Of a stretch of DNA of 64,000 nucleotides, positions 9,149 through 16,959 are shown piece by piece. Every line of letters begins with the position of its first letter. Within the stretch, counting starts at the first letter, position 1. The DNA is taken from assembly GCF_000252165.1 (NCBI RefSeq), contig NZ_BAET01000028.1, forward strand, positions 92,493 through 156,492, in the 5' to 3' direction. This DNA is from Glaciecola punicea ACAM 611. Its GTDB lineage: Bacteria; Pseudomonadota; Gammaproteobacteria; Enterobacterales; Alteromonadaceae. The notes under the pieces were generated by a model. It worked only from the letters and a program-made list of their open reading frames with translations. It did not search any database and was not told where the DNA came from. The translations under genes and the position numbers were made by a program.

Positions 9149-10360
9149 TTATATGATTGCGCTCATTTCGAATATGGGTAAGTACATCGCGATAATCAAG
9201 CCGCCAATTACCACGCCTAGCACCGACATTATCATAGGCTCTAATAAACTGGTTAAACCATCTACCATGTCATCTACTTCGGCCTCATAAATAAATGCAA
9301 TTTTACTGAGCATATCTTCTACCGAGCCTGACTCTTCGCCTATGGCGATCATTTGAATGACCATGTCGGGAAAGACGTTGGTGGCTCGCATAGCCACGTT
9401 CATTTGAACACCGCCTGAGACTTCTCGGCAAATATGCAGTATCGCCTCGCGAAATATTGCGTTACCAGAGGCGCCAGCGGCTGACTCAAGGGCGTCTATT
9501 AAAGGCACGCCTGCCGCAAAGGTTGTCGCTAAGGTTCTGGTAAAACGCGCAATGGCCGCTTTTTTGAGTATGGCACCAATAATGGGGATTTTTAATACCC
9601 TAGCGTCTACGAAGTCGCGCAGCTTTTGTGACTTTCGATGCGCCCGCCCAAATAAGAACCCCGCTGCGAAAATCCCTGCACCAATAAATACGCCATGTGA
9701 CTGCACAAAATTGGAAAGCCCCAGCACCATCAATGTAAACGCAGGTAGTTCGGCGCCAAAACCGGCAAAAATTTCCTCAAACTGAGGCACTACAAATATC
9801 AGTAGGATTAGCGTCACAATTAAGGCAACGACCAATACTGCTATGGGGTAAAACATGGCTTTTTTAATTTTAGATTTAAGCGCTTCGGCTTTTTCTTTAT
9901 ATAAGGCTATGCGGTCATAAATAGTTTCAAGGGCGCCCGATTGCTCGCCTGTTTCCACCAAGTCGCAATATAAATCGTCAAACTGCAGCGGGTGCTTGCG
10001 CATAGCTGAAGAAAGCGGATTACCTGCTTTAACTTCATCAGTGATTTCTGTGAGTAACTTACGCATAGCCCAGTTTGCGTGGCCTTGGCCTATCATATCT
10101 AAGCTTTGAATAAGGGTCACACCTGCCCCTAGCATAGTGGCGATTTGCCGAGACATAATGCTAATATCATTGGCGGTAATTTTCTCTTTTCGGCCAAATA
10201 GGGGTTTAGCCTTTTTCTTGACGCGAGTGGCTGATATTCCGCGGCGCCTAAGCATGTTTTTAGCTTCTAACAGGTTTTTTGCTGAAATTTCGCCAGTGCC
10301 TTTTTTGCCCTTTTTGTCAGAACCAGTCCAAACAAATTCATGTGAAACAACAACTGCCAT
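9149..10360 (-). CDS. pilC: Type IV pilus inner-membrane platform protein PilC
   Basis: The 403-residue protein has two T2SF domains (about residues 70-195 and 270-395), each with the characteristic pattern (MLGAGVTLIQSLDMI and TFAAGVPLIDALESAAG) and the GEQSGALE/GEESGSVE motifs. Three hydrophobic segments (about 170-195, 220-240 and 375-400) anchor it. PilC is the platform on which the PilB and PilT ATPases act in pilus extension and retraction. In most relatives the order is pilA-pilB-pilC-pilD; here pilC follows pilA directly with only 146 bp and a hairpin between them, so pilB is missing from its usual place. Confidence 0.93.
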   Translation of the reverse strand: MAVVVSHEFVWTGSDKKGKKGTGEISAKNLLEAKNMLRRRGISATRVKKKAKPLFGRKEKITANDISIMSRQIATMLGAGVTLIQSLDMIGQGHANWAMRKLLTEITDEVKAGNPLSSAMRKHPLQFDDLYCDLVETGEQSGALETIYDRIALYKEKAEALKSKIKKAMFYPIAVLVVALIVTLILLIFVVPQFEEIFAGFGAELPAFTLMVLGLSNFVQSHGVFIGAGIFAAGFLFGRAHRKSQKLRDFVDARVLKIPIIGAILKKAAIARFTRTLATTFAAGVPLIDALESAAGASGNAIFREAILHICREVSGGVQMNVAMRATNVFPDMVIQMIAIGEESGSVEDMLSKIAFIYEAEVDDMVDGLTSLLEPMIMSVLGVVIGGLIIAMYLPIFEMSAII

Positions 10361-10454
10361 GGTGCACCACCTATTGTTATATCATGCGTAATTGAAAAAT
10401 CGTTATTTACTAAACGCTAGAACGCGGAACATGTAACAAGCCTATTCTTTAGAG

Positions 10455-10483
10455 TCGAAAGCCCAGATAATCTGGGCTTTCGA
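10455..10483. terminator. Perfect 13-bp inverted repeat between pilA and pilC
   Basis: TCGAAAGCCCAGA (10455-10467) and TCTGGGCTTTCGA (10471-10483) form a perfect 13-bp stem with a TAA loop. The GGGCTTT arm ends give it the look of an intrinsic terminator on both strands, though no long T-run follows. It lies 24 bp downstream of the pilA stop and would let pilA be expressed far above pilC. Confidence 0.65.
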
Positions 10484-10506
10484 CGCTTGTTATGTAAACA
10501 GCTGCT

Positions 10507-10941
10507 TTAGCATAAAGCAGGGTCGTCACATACACGAGTCCAGTCAATTGCGCCCGAATCTTTAAGGGTAGGAGTGAGTTCTATGGTGGCTGGTTCATCG
10601 CCGTCTGCTTTTTTCAAATTTGAATCCGGGCTCGCGGTAGCCGTAATTTTGCCATCAACCACCGTCAATCCTGTTAATGAATCTAGCGCTGTAATTATGG
10701 CTGGAATACCATTTTTGCCAGCGTCACAATCAACCTTGTCCCCTTTGGTATGCACACAAACTTCAACCGCAGACTTAGCAGCCGCAGTGGCAATGATAAC
10801 TTCACTAAATTTCGCCTTATTCGTGTAACCCTGATAAGCCGGCAACGCGATAGCCGCCAAAATGCCAATAATTGCAACAACTATCATCAGTTCGATTAGG
10901 GTGAAACCCTTTTGTAAATCTTGAATAGTCTTAATTTTCAT
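10507..10941 (-). CDS. pilA: Type IV major pilin (PilA)
   Basis: The 144-residue prepilin has a 12-residue basic leader ending in Gly, then the type III signal [20 protein letters not shown], with mature Phe+1 and Glu+5 (residues 13 and 17). PilD would cleave after Gly12. The hydrophobic N-terminal helix is followed by a globular domain, and two Cys near the C-terminus (RVCDDPALC) probably form the D-loop disulphide typical of pilins; another Cys pair is near residues 67-73. GGAG lies 8 nt upstream of the ATG at 10941. A hairpin follows the gene, suggesting a mainly monocistronic transcript. Confidence 0.92.
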   Translation of the reverse strand: MKIKTIQDLQKGFTLIELMIVVAIIGILAAIALPAYQGYTNKAKFSEVIIATAAAKSAVEVCVHTKGDKVDCDAGKNGIPAIITALDSLTGLTVVDGKITATASPDSNLKKADGDEPATIELTPTLKDSGAIDWTRVCDDPALC

Positions 10942-11155
10942 AGTAATTCTCCAAGCGTCGTAAAACGCGATTTATTTAACAATATGGTTTATGCGTGGCT
11001 GCAGATAGTTTGCTCATTAGATACTCTCTCCTCAACCTCGAAAATGAGTATATGCCCCAATCTTTCTATGTGAAGTATGCGGACATATACTTTAGTGTTG
11101 GTTTCGACATAAATTATTGCTAAAGCTAGAAATTACTCTTACTACGTTTATGTTT
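10942..11155 (-). promoter_or_regulatory. pilA upstream region with a possible 13-codon leader ORF
   Basis: The 214-bp gap between nadC and pilA should contain the pilA promoter. I could not place a convincing sigma-54 (GG/GC) or sigma-70 site. On the pilA strand an ORF of 13 residues (11017 down to 10976, MSKLSAATHKPYC) has GAGGAG about 10 nt before its ATG and ends 34 nt before the pilA start. Its reality is uncertain. Confidence 0.3.
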
Positions 11156-12193
11156 TTAAAGAATTAATAATGAAAGGTCGACCGCGTTTACGTGTTTAGT
11201 AATTGCGCCAGATGATATGAAATCGACCCCTGTCTTCGCTAATTCTGCAAGCCTTTCTTGGGTAATGTTACCCGAGACCTCTAGCTTACAGCGTTGGCTA
11301 TTAATCGATACTGCCTCTTGGATCTGTTGTGTTGAAAAGTTGTCAAGCATAACAATGTCGGCGCCTGCAGCGATTGCTTCGCGCAATTCATCAAGGCTTT
11401 CCACCTCAATTTCCACTATTTTGGCGCTTTGCAAGTCTTTTGCTTGCAAAATGGCATTAGTTATTGAACCGCAGGCCTTAATATGATTTTCCTTTATTAG
11501 AAAGGCGTCGTATAAGCCCATTCTATGGTTTTTACCACCGCCGCACCTTACTGCGTATTTTTGAGCTTGACGAAAGCCAGGGATAGTTTTGCGTGTGTCA
11601 AGCAAGGCGGTAGACGTGCCGGTAAGGCATTTGGCATACCAAGCGGTGGTGGTGGCGGTAGCGCTGAGCATTTGTAAAAAGTTAAGCGCGGTGCGCTCCG
11701 CCGTGAGTATGGCTCGAGCGTTTCCAGTAATATTAACTAAAATAGAGTTAGCCTTTATTTGCTCACCGTCGCTGCAGTGCCATGTGAGCTTAAGCGAAGG
11801 ATCAATGAGCTCAAACGCCATTTGGGCCCACTGACGGCCGCACACGGTAATGTCTTCTCGTGTAATAATATGGGCTTGGGCCTGGGCACTGACATCAATA
11901 AGGTTTGCTGTAATATCTTGTTTAGCTAAGTTGTGTATAGCGTCAAGCGTTTGCTGATAGCTGGCACTTGTGGTGTCAAAATTAAGGCTAAGGTAGTGCG
12001 ATGATTCAGCGCTTAGGTCTTCTATTAATGCGCGCATTACATCAAGTGCAATAAGAACGTTGCTCATATCGTTTTGCTGAGTCGCTCCTGCCTGATTCGG
12101 TTTTTTTTCAGTTGCTTGGTTAATAGTAGATGATTGATTAGATTGTGCGTGCACTGTTTTTTCATTGCTGGCGGTTTTACGTTGCGACACCAC
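11156..12193 (-). CDS. nadC: Nicotinate-nucleotide pyrophosphorylase (carboxylating), with N-terminal extension
   Basis: NadC converts quinolinate and PRPP to nicotinate mononucleotide, CO2 and PPi in NAD synthesis. Family motifs are visible: ERTALNFLQ, LLDTRKTIPGFRQAQKYAVRCGGGKNHR (substrate-binding Arg, Lys and His), LIKENH, EIEVES and MLDNF, then the C-terminal EVSGNI and DFISSGAITKH. The protein is 345 residues against about 280-300 usual. The extra 42 residues are Gln/Asn/Ser/Thr-rich and polar. GTG 12193 has AAGGA about 7 nt upstream, a better ribosome site than the internal ATG at 12067 where homology begins, so the extension may be translated. It is upstream of pilA on the same strand and divergent from ampE. 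Confidence 0.9.
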   Translation of the reverse strand: MVSQRKTASNEKTVHAQSNQSSTINQATEKKPNQAGATQQNDMSNVLIALDVMRALIEDLSAESSHYLSLNFDTTSASYQQTLDAIHNLAKQDITANLIDVSAQAQAHIITREDITVCGRQWAQMAFELIDPSLKLTWHCSDGEQIKANSILVNITGNARAILTAERTALNFLQMLSATATTTAWYAKCLTGTSTALLDTRKTIPGFRQAQKYAVRCGGGKNHRMGLYDAFLIKENHIKACGSITNAILQAKDLQSAKIVEIEVESLDELREAIAAGADIVMLDNFSTQQIQEAVSINSQRCKLEVSGNITQERLAELAKTGVDFISSGAITKHVNAVDLSLLIL

Positions 12194-12434
12194 AGGCTTT
12201 CCTTTTTAAGGCCTATTGTAAATACGCAATTTATAAAATAGGGAGATAAATACACGTATTTCTGATGCCTGTTATTTTACATGGCGATATTAAGCACCAC
12301 AACCAGCAATTGCTAAATACTAGGTGGTGTGGCCATAATTTATCTTAATATTGCGTGAGTTAGGTGTGAAATTTTGTTGCACAATATTGGCCAGTCATTA
12401 TACTCGATCGCCCACCCTATAAGGACATAAGCCT

Positions 12435-13274
12435 TTGACACTCTTTACATTGTTAATAGTAATGGCATTTGAACGCGTAGTTGTGAAAGCTAAGTCTTTG
12501 CAGTTAGCCACTATTGCGCAGCGCTATTTTTCCTACATTGAGCGATTGATACATAAAAAAGAAGCTCAAGAACCTAAGACAGCTCGCAGTGAAATGACCA
12601 CCGCGTTTATTGTGGCCGGTTTACCCACTGCAACTGTGTGGATACTGGCAGCTTATTTACCCTCACCTTTCGTTTTTTTTCTGCACTTGTTAATACTATG
12701 GATCTGCATAGGTTGCTCATCGGCCAGAAAGTCTTACAAAGGTTATTTACAAGCGGCTAACCGGCAAGATTATGAAGCGTGCTCGCTTTACTCCCAGCAA
12801 TTTGGCAATGAAGACGGCGATTTGTCGCACGTGGGCCGCCAACTCGTGTTTATTAACTATACCCACTATGCCAGTATTATCATTGTTTTTGTGATTTTAG
12901 GCTTGCCTGGCTTAGTATTTTACGTCTTGTGTCGCCAATGGCATCTACTACAAACGCGCGAGGGCCTGAGTAAGCAATACACCCAAAAGCTGATGTTTAT
13001 ACTCGATTGGTTACCTTCACGTATCAGTACAGTAGGATTTTTATTGGTGGGGCATTTTAGCCGCGCGCTGCCCGTTTGGCTTAGTACGTTTAGCGATAGT
13101 GAACTTAGCGCTTTTGAGGTGTTAGAAAAAGTTTCCAAGGCCAGTGAAGACTCGCCAAGCATCGAAAATGCTGAGCTGCAAGAACCTTTGCAAATGGTAA
13201 AGTTGGTAAAACGAAACATAATTTTTCTGTTAATGCTTGTTTCTGCTATGACCTTAGTGGGTGTAATAAGTTAA
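12435..13274 (+). CDS. ampE: AmpE-like inner-membrane protein
   Basis: The 279-residue membrane protein matches AmpE in length (about 284 in E. coli), position next to pdhR and topology: an N-terminal hydrophobic segment, a pair near residues 60-95, one near 145-165 and one at the C-terminus. The ERLIHKK segment near residue 36 is also in keeping with AmpE. E. coli AmpE is a poorly understood membrane protein encoded with AmpD, linked to beta-lactamase regulation and cell-wall recycling. The start is TTG at 12435 with AAGGA about 9 nt upstream. No ampD-like amidase gene precedes it; the 241-bp nadC-ampE gap is too short for one. Confidence 0.75.
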   Translation: MTLFTLLIVMAFERVVVKAKSLQLATIAQRYFSYIERLIHKKEAQEPKTARSEMTTAFIVAGLPTATVWILAAYLPSPFVFFLHLLILWICIGCSSARKSYKGYLQAANRQDYEACSLYSQQFGNEDGDLSHVGRQLVFINYTHYASIIIVFVILGLPGLVFYVLCRQWHLLQTREGLSKQYTQKLMFILDWLPSRISTVGFLLVGHFSRALPVWLSTFSDSELSAFEVLEKVSKASEDSPSIENAELQEPLQMVKLVKRNIIFLLMLVSAMTLVGVIS

Positions 13275-13318
13275 ACACTTTACTTTTTTAAAATATTCTT
13301 TAAAATGGCACTTGGTAA

Positions 13319-13333
13319 ATTGGTATTACCATT
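13319..13333. promoter_or_regulatory. PdhR-type operator upstream of pdhR
   Basis: ATTGGTATTACCATT matches the known PdhR box, ATTGGT-N3-ACCAAT, at all but one position and is a near-perfect dyad. It lies 99 bp before the pdhR ATG. In enterobacteria PdhR binds such a site and represses pdhR-aceEF-lpd until pyruvate releases it, so autoregulation is a well-founded inference here. Confidence 0.75.
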
Positions 13334-13431
13334 GTCACCTAAAGCAAAAAAAATTTACGAAATTGTGATATAACTAACTGTACGGGGCAAAAAGATACAA
13401 AAGCACATTCATAGCCAGTATACAGGGCACC

Positions 13432-14181
13432 ATGATTAAACAAACAAAACTTTCAGACGTCATTACAGAACGATTAGAGTCCATGATTGTTGATGGTACG
13501 CTTAGCGCAGGCGAAAAATTATTGCCCGAGCGCGAGCTTGCCGCAAAGTTTAAAGTGTCGCGCCCGTCACTACGTGAAGCCATTCAAAACCTGCACGCTA
13601 AAGGCCTAATTGAGCGTAAACAAGGTGGCGGCACCTTTGTGTCTCAGCATCTTAATAAGCGCCTGTCTGATCCGCTGCTAGCGCTCATTTCAAAACGCCC
13701 TGAAACACAATTTGACCTACTAGAATTTAGGCATGCTCTTGAAGGTATGGCCGCCTTTTATGCAGCTCTGCGCGGGCAAAAGCAAGACCATAACGCACTT
13801 ACCCAAGCATTAGAAAAACTGCAGTCAGCCAGTACTAAGGCTAAGCCAGAAGAAGAAGCCATCGCTTTAGGCGAGTTTTATTTTGCAATGGCGCAAGCTT
13901 CACAAAATATGGTCCTTGTCCAAGTAATGCAGGCGATGCGCCTGCCGCTTGAAGACAATGTTAAACAAAATTTAGCCATGCTGCGCAGTGGCGCAAGCGT
14001 AGAAAGCGAACTATCTCAGCAGCGCACTAATATAGTACTGGCAATTATATCGGGTAATCCCGAAGCCGCGCGCGACGCGAGTCATCTGCACTTGTCTTTT
14101 ATTGAAAAGACATTGCTAGATATTAATAAGAATAAGGCTAATGTTCAGCGCAGTTTGCGCAGAATAGTCAGCGATAATTAG
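13432..14181 (+). CDS. pdhR: Pyruvate dehydrogenase complex transcriptional repressor PdhR (GntR/FadR family)
   Basis: The 249-residue protein has an N-terminal winged HTH of the GntR family (about residues 8-75) with the signature LLPERELAAKFKVSRPSLREAIQNL and the wing GGGTFV, followed by an all-helical FCD ligand-binding domain (about residues 95-225). PdhR senses pyruvate and represses the pyruvate dehydrogenase operon. It is the first gene of pdhR-aceE-aceF-lpd, preceded by a PdhR-type dyad at 13319-13333. Start ATG 13432; no strong Shine-Dalgarno is evident. A 90-bp gap separates it from aceE. Confidence 0.93.
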   Translation: MIKQTKLSDVITERLESMIVDGTLSAGEKLLPERELAAKFKVSRPSLREAIQNLHAKGLIERKQGGGTFVSQHLNKRLSDPLLALISKRPETQFDLLEFRHALEGMAAFYAALRGQKQDHNALTQALEKLQSASTKAKPEEEAIALGEFYFAMAQASQNMVLVQVMQAMRLPLEDNVKQNLAMLRSGASVESELSQQRTNIVLAIISGNPEAARDASHLHLSFIEKTLLDINKNKANVQRSLRRIVSDN

Positions 14182-14271
14182 CACCCGTAAAACAAGAATT
14201 AAGGCAATGTCAGCACTAAGCGCATAGCCTAAAATAAACAAGTATAGTTGAATACAAAATAGGATAAAATA

Positions 14272-16944
14272 ATGGCCGATATGAATAAAACCGATGTTGA
14301 CCCAATTGAAACGCAAGAATGGATAGAGTCGCTTGAAGCGGTGCTAGAGTCTGAAGGCGTTGACAGAGCACATTACCTTTTAGAATCGTTAATTGAAAAG
14401 GCCCGTCGTAATGGCGCGCATTTGCCGTTTGACGCAACGACCGCTTATATCAACACCATTCCTGCCGGCAAAGAGCCCACCATGCCGGGCGACCAAGCCA
14501 TCGAAGCCACCATCCGCAATGCCATTCGTTGGAATGCGCTTATGATGGTTCTGCGCGGCTCTAAAAAAGACCTAGATCTAGGCGGCCATATAGCCAGTTT
14601 TGCTTCTGCTGCTATGCTCTACGATGTTGGTTTTAACCACTTTTTCCGCGCTCCCACTGATGAAGATGGCGGCGATTTTCTGTTTGTACAAGGTCATGTA
14701 TCGCCGGGTATTTATTCACGTGCATTTATAGAAGGCAGACTTAGCGCAGGCCAGCTTGACAATTTCCGTCAAGAAGTAGGCGGTGAGGGGGTATCATCCT
14801 ACCCGCACCCCAAACTGATGCCTGAATTTTGGCAATTCCCGACCGTATCTATGGGCCTTGGTCCTATGCAGGCTATTTATTTAGCGCGCTTCTTAAAATA
14901 CCTCACCAACCGTGGACTGCGCGACTGCTCCAATCAGCGTGTATGGTGCTTTTTGGGCGACGGCGAAGTTGATGAGCCCGAAAGCTTAGGTGCCATTGGC
15001 CTTGCGTCAAGAGAAAACCTTGATAACCTTACCTTCGTTATTAATTGTAACTTGCAGCGTCTAGACGGGCCTGTGCGTGGTAACGGTAAGATTATCCAAG
15101 AATTAGAAAGTACCTTTAGAGGTGCGGGTTGGGAAGTTATTAAAGTTATTTGGGGTCGCTATTGGGACTCACTATTAGCTCGCGACACCTCTGGTAAATT
15201 GCTCGACGTCATGATGGAAACGGTAGACGGCGAGTACCAAAACTATAAAGCTAAAGGAGGTCAGTACACGCGTGAAAACTTCTTTGGTAAATACCCTGAA
15301 CTAAAAGACATGGTTGCTAACATGTCTGATGATGACATATGGCGCTTAAACCGCGGCGGACATGACCCAGTAAAAGTATATGCAGCGTACAAGCGTGCTA
15401 CTGAAACGGTAGGTCGTCCACAGGTTATTTTAGCTAAAACAGTCAAAGGTTATGGCTTAGGCGAAGCCGGCGAAGGTAAAAATATTGCTCACAACGTGAA
15501 AAAACTAGACGTGAACGCAGTTAAAAATTATCGTGATCGTTTTAATATTCCAGTGTCGGACGAAGCTTGTGCAGACTTAGAGTACTATAAGTTTGAAGAA
15601 GACAGTGTTGAAATGAAATATCTGCGCGAAAAGCGTGAAGCTCTAAAAGGCTATATGCCGGTTCGTCGTGTAAACAGCACCGAAGAGCTGCCCGCACCGC
15701 CATTAAAAGCGTTTGAAGCAATTACAAAAGGCTCGGGGGATCGCGAAATTTCGACCACAATGGCCTTTGTGCGCGTGCTGACGGTTATGCTTAAAGACAA
15801 GCAAATGGGCAATAGAGTCGTCCCCATTATTCCTGATGAAGCGCGTACCTTTGGTATGGAAGGTTTGTTCCGTCAAGTAGGTATTTATAGCAATACCGGG
15901 CAAAAATATGTGCCACAAGACAAAGATCAGGTTGCCTACTATCGTGAAGATAAAAAAGGTCAAGTATTACAAGAAGGTATTAACGAGCTAGGCGCAATGT
16001 CTTCATTCGTAGCGGCGGGTACGTCTTACTCATTGAATAACTTGCCAATGTTACCAGTTTATATTTATTACTCTATGTTTGGTTTCCAGCGTGTCGGTGA
16101 TATGGCATGGGCCGCTGGGGATTCGCAGTGTCGTGGTTTCTTAGTGGGCGGTACCGCGGGTAGAACAACCCTAAACGGTGAAGGCTTGCAGCATCAAGAT
16201 GGCCACAGCCACGTACAAGCAGCCCTTATTCCTAACTGCGTAAGCTACGATCCTACCTATGGCTACGAAGTCGCAGTTATTGTACAAGACGGTATTCGCA
16301 GAATGCTTGAAAAACAAGAAAACGTGTTTTTCTACTTAACCGTAATGAACGAAAACTACGTTCAGCCAGAAATGCCGAAAGGTTGCGAAGATGGTATTTT
16401 GAAAGGTATTTATTTACTTGATAAAGTAGGCGGTGCTAAAGCCAAGAAGAAGGTCAAATTGTTGGGTTCGGGCACTATTTTAACGGAAGTGCGTAAAGCC
16501 GCGGCTATTTTAAGTGAAGACTACGGCGTACAAAGTGAAGTGTACAGCGTGCCTTCGTTTAACGAGCTTGGCCGCGACGGTGTCGACTGTGATCGCTTTA
16601 ATATGCGCAATCCAAAAGCTAAGCAAAAACTAGCTTACATTACCGAGCTCTTAAGTGAAGGTAACGATGGCCCAACAATTGCCGCCACCGACTACATAAA
16701 ATCGTATGCTGATCAAGTTCGCGCGTTCGTGCCGGGTACTTATAGAGTGTTAGGCACTGACGGTTTTGGTCGCTCTGATAGCCGCGCTAACCTGCGTCGC
16801 CATTTTGAAGTAGACGCAAGCAACATTGCCTACGCCGCTTTGTATGAACTACATAAAGCAGGCGACATAGACCCTGCTACCTTAGCTAAAGCCCATAAAG
16901 CGCTCGAGATTGACGGCGATAAAATTAACCCACTGTACGCATAG
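14272..16944 (+). CDS. aceE: Pyruvate dehydrogenase E1 component (homodimeric)
   Basis: AceE decarboxylates pyruvate with thiamine diphosphate and reductively acetylates the lipoyl groups of E2. Its 890 residues match the homodimeric alpha2-type E1 (E. coli 887). The ThDP/Mg motif begins at GDGEVDEPES (about residues 229-238) and ends in FVINCNLQRLDGPVRGN. Other conserved parts are the N-terminal YINTIP, HISPGIY-like HVSPGIYSRAF, DEARTFGMEGLFRQVGIY and GRTTLNGEGLQHQDGHSH (catalytic His). AGGA lies 7 nt upstream of ATG 14272. It is followed after 15 bp by aceF. Confidence 0.97.
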   Translation: MADMNKTDVDPIETQEWIESLEAVLESEGVDRAHYLLESLIEKARRNGAHLPFDATTAYINTIPAGKEPTMPGDQAIEATIRNAIRWNALMMVLRGSKKDLDLGGHIASFASAAMLYDVGFNHFFRAPTDEDGGDFLFVQGHVSPGIYSRAFIEGRLSAGQLDNFRQEVGGEGVSSYPHPKLMPEFWQFPTVSMGLGPMQAIYLARFLKYLTNRGLRDCSNQRVWCFLGDGEVDEPESLGAIGLASRENLDNLTFVINCNLQRLDGPVRGNGKIIQELESTFRGAGWEVIKVIWGRYWDSLLARDTSGKLLDVMMETVDGEYQNYKAKGGQYTRENFFGKYPELKDMVANMSDDDIWRLNRGGHDPVKVYAAYKRATETVGRPQVILAKTVKGYGLGEAGEGKNIAHNVKKLDVNAVKNYRDRFNIPVSDEACADLEYYKFEEDSVEMKYLREKREALKGYMPVRRVNSTEELPAPPLKAFEAITKGSGDREISTTMAFVRVLTVMLKDKQMGNRVVPIIPDEARTFGMEGLFRQVGIYSNTGQKYVPQDKDQVAYYREDKKGQVLQEGINELGAMSSFVAAGTSYSLNNLPMLPVYIYYSMFGFQRVGDMAWAAGDSQCRGFLVGGTAGRTTLNGEGLQHQDGHSHVQAALIPNCVSYDPTYGYEVAVIVQDGIRRMLEKQENVFFYLTVMNENYVQPEMPKGCEDGILKGIYLLDKVGGAKAKKKVKLLGSGTILTEVRKAAAILSEDYGVQSEVYSVPSFNELGRDGVDCDRFNMRNPKAKQKLAYITELLSEGNDGPTIAATDYIKSYADQVRAFVPGTYRVLGTDGFGRSDSRANLRRHFEVDASNIAYAALYELHKAGDIDPATLAKAHKALEIDGDKINPLYA

Positions 16945-16959
16945 AGAGGAGAGAAAATC

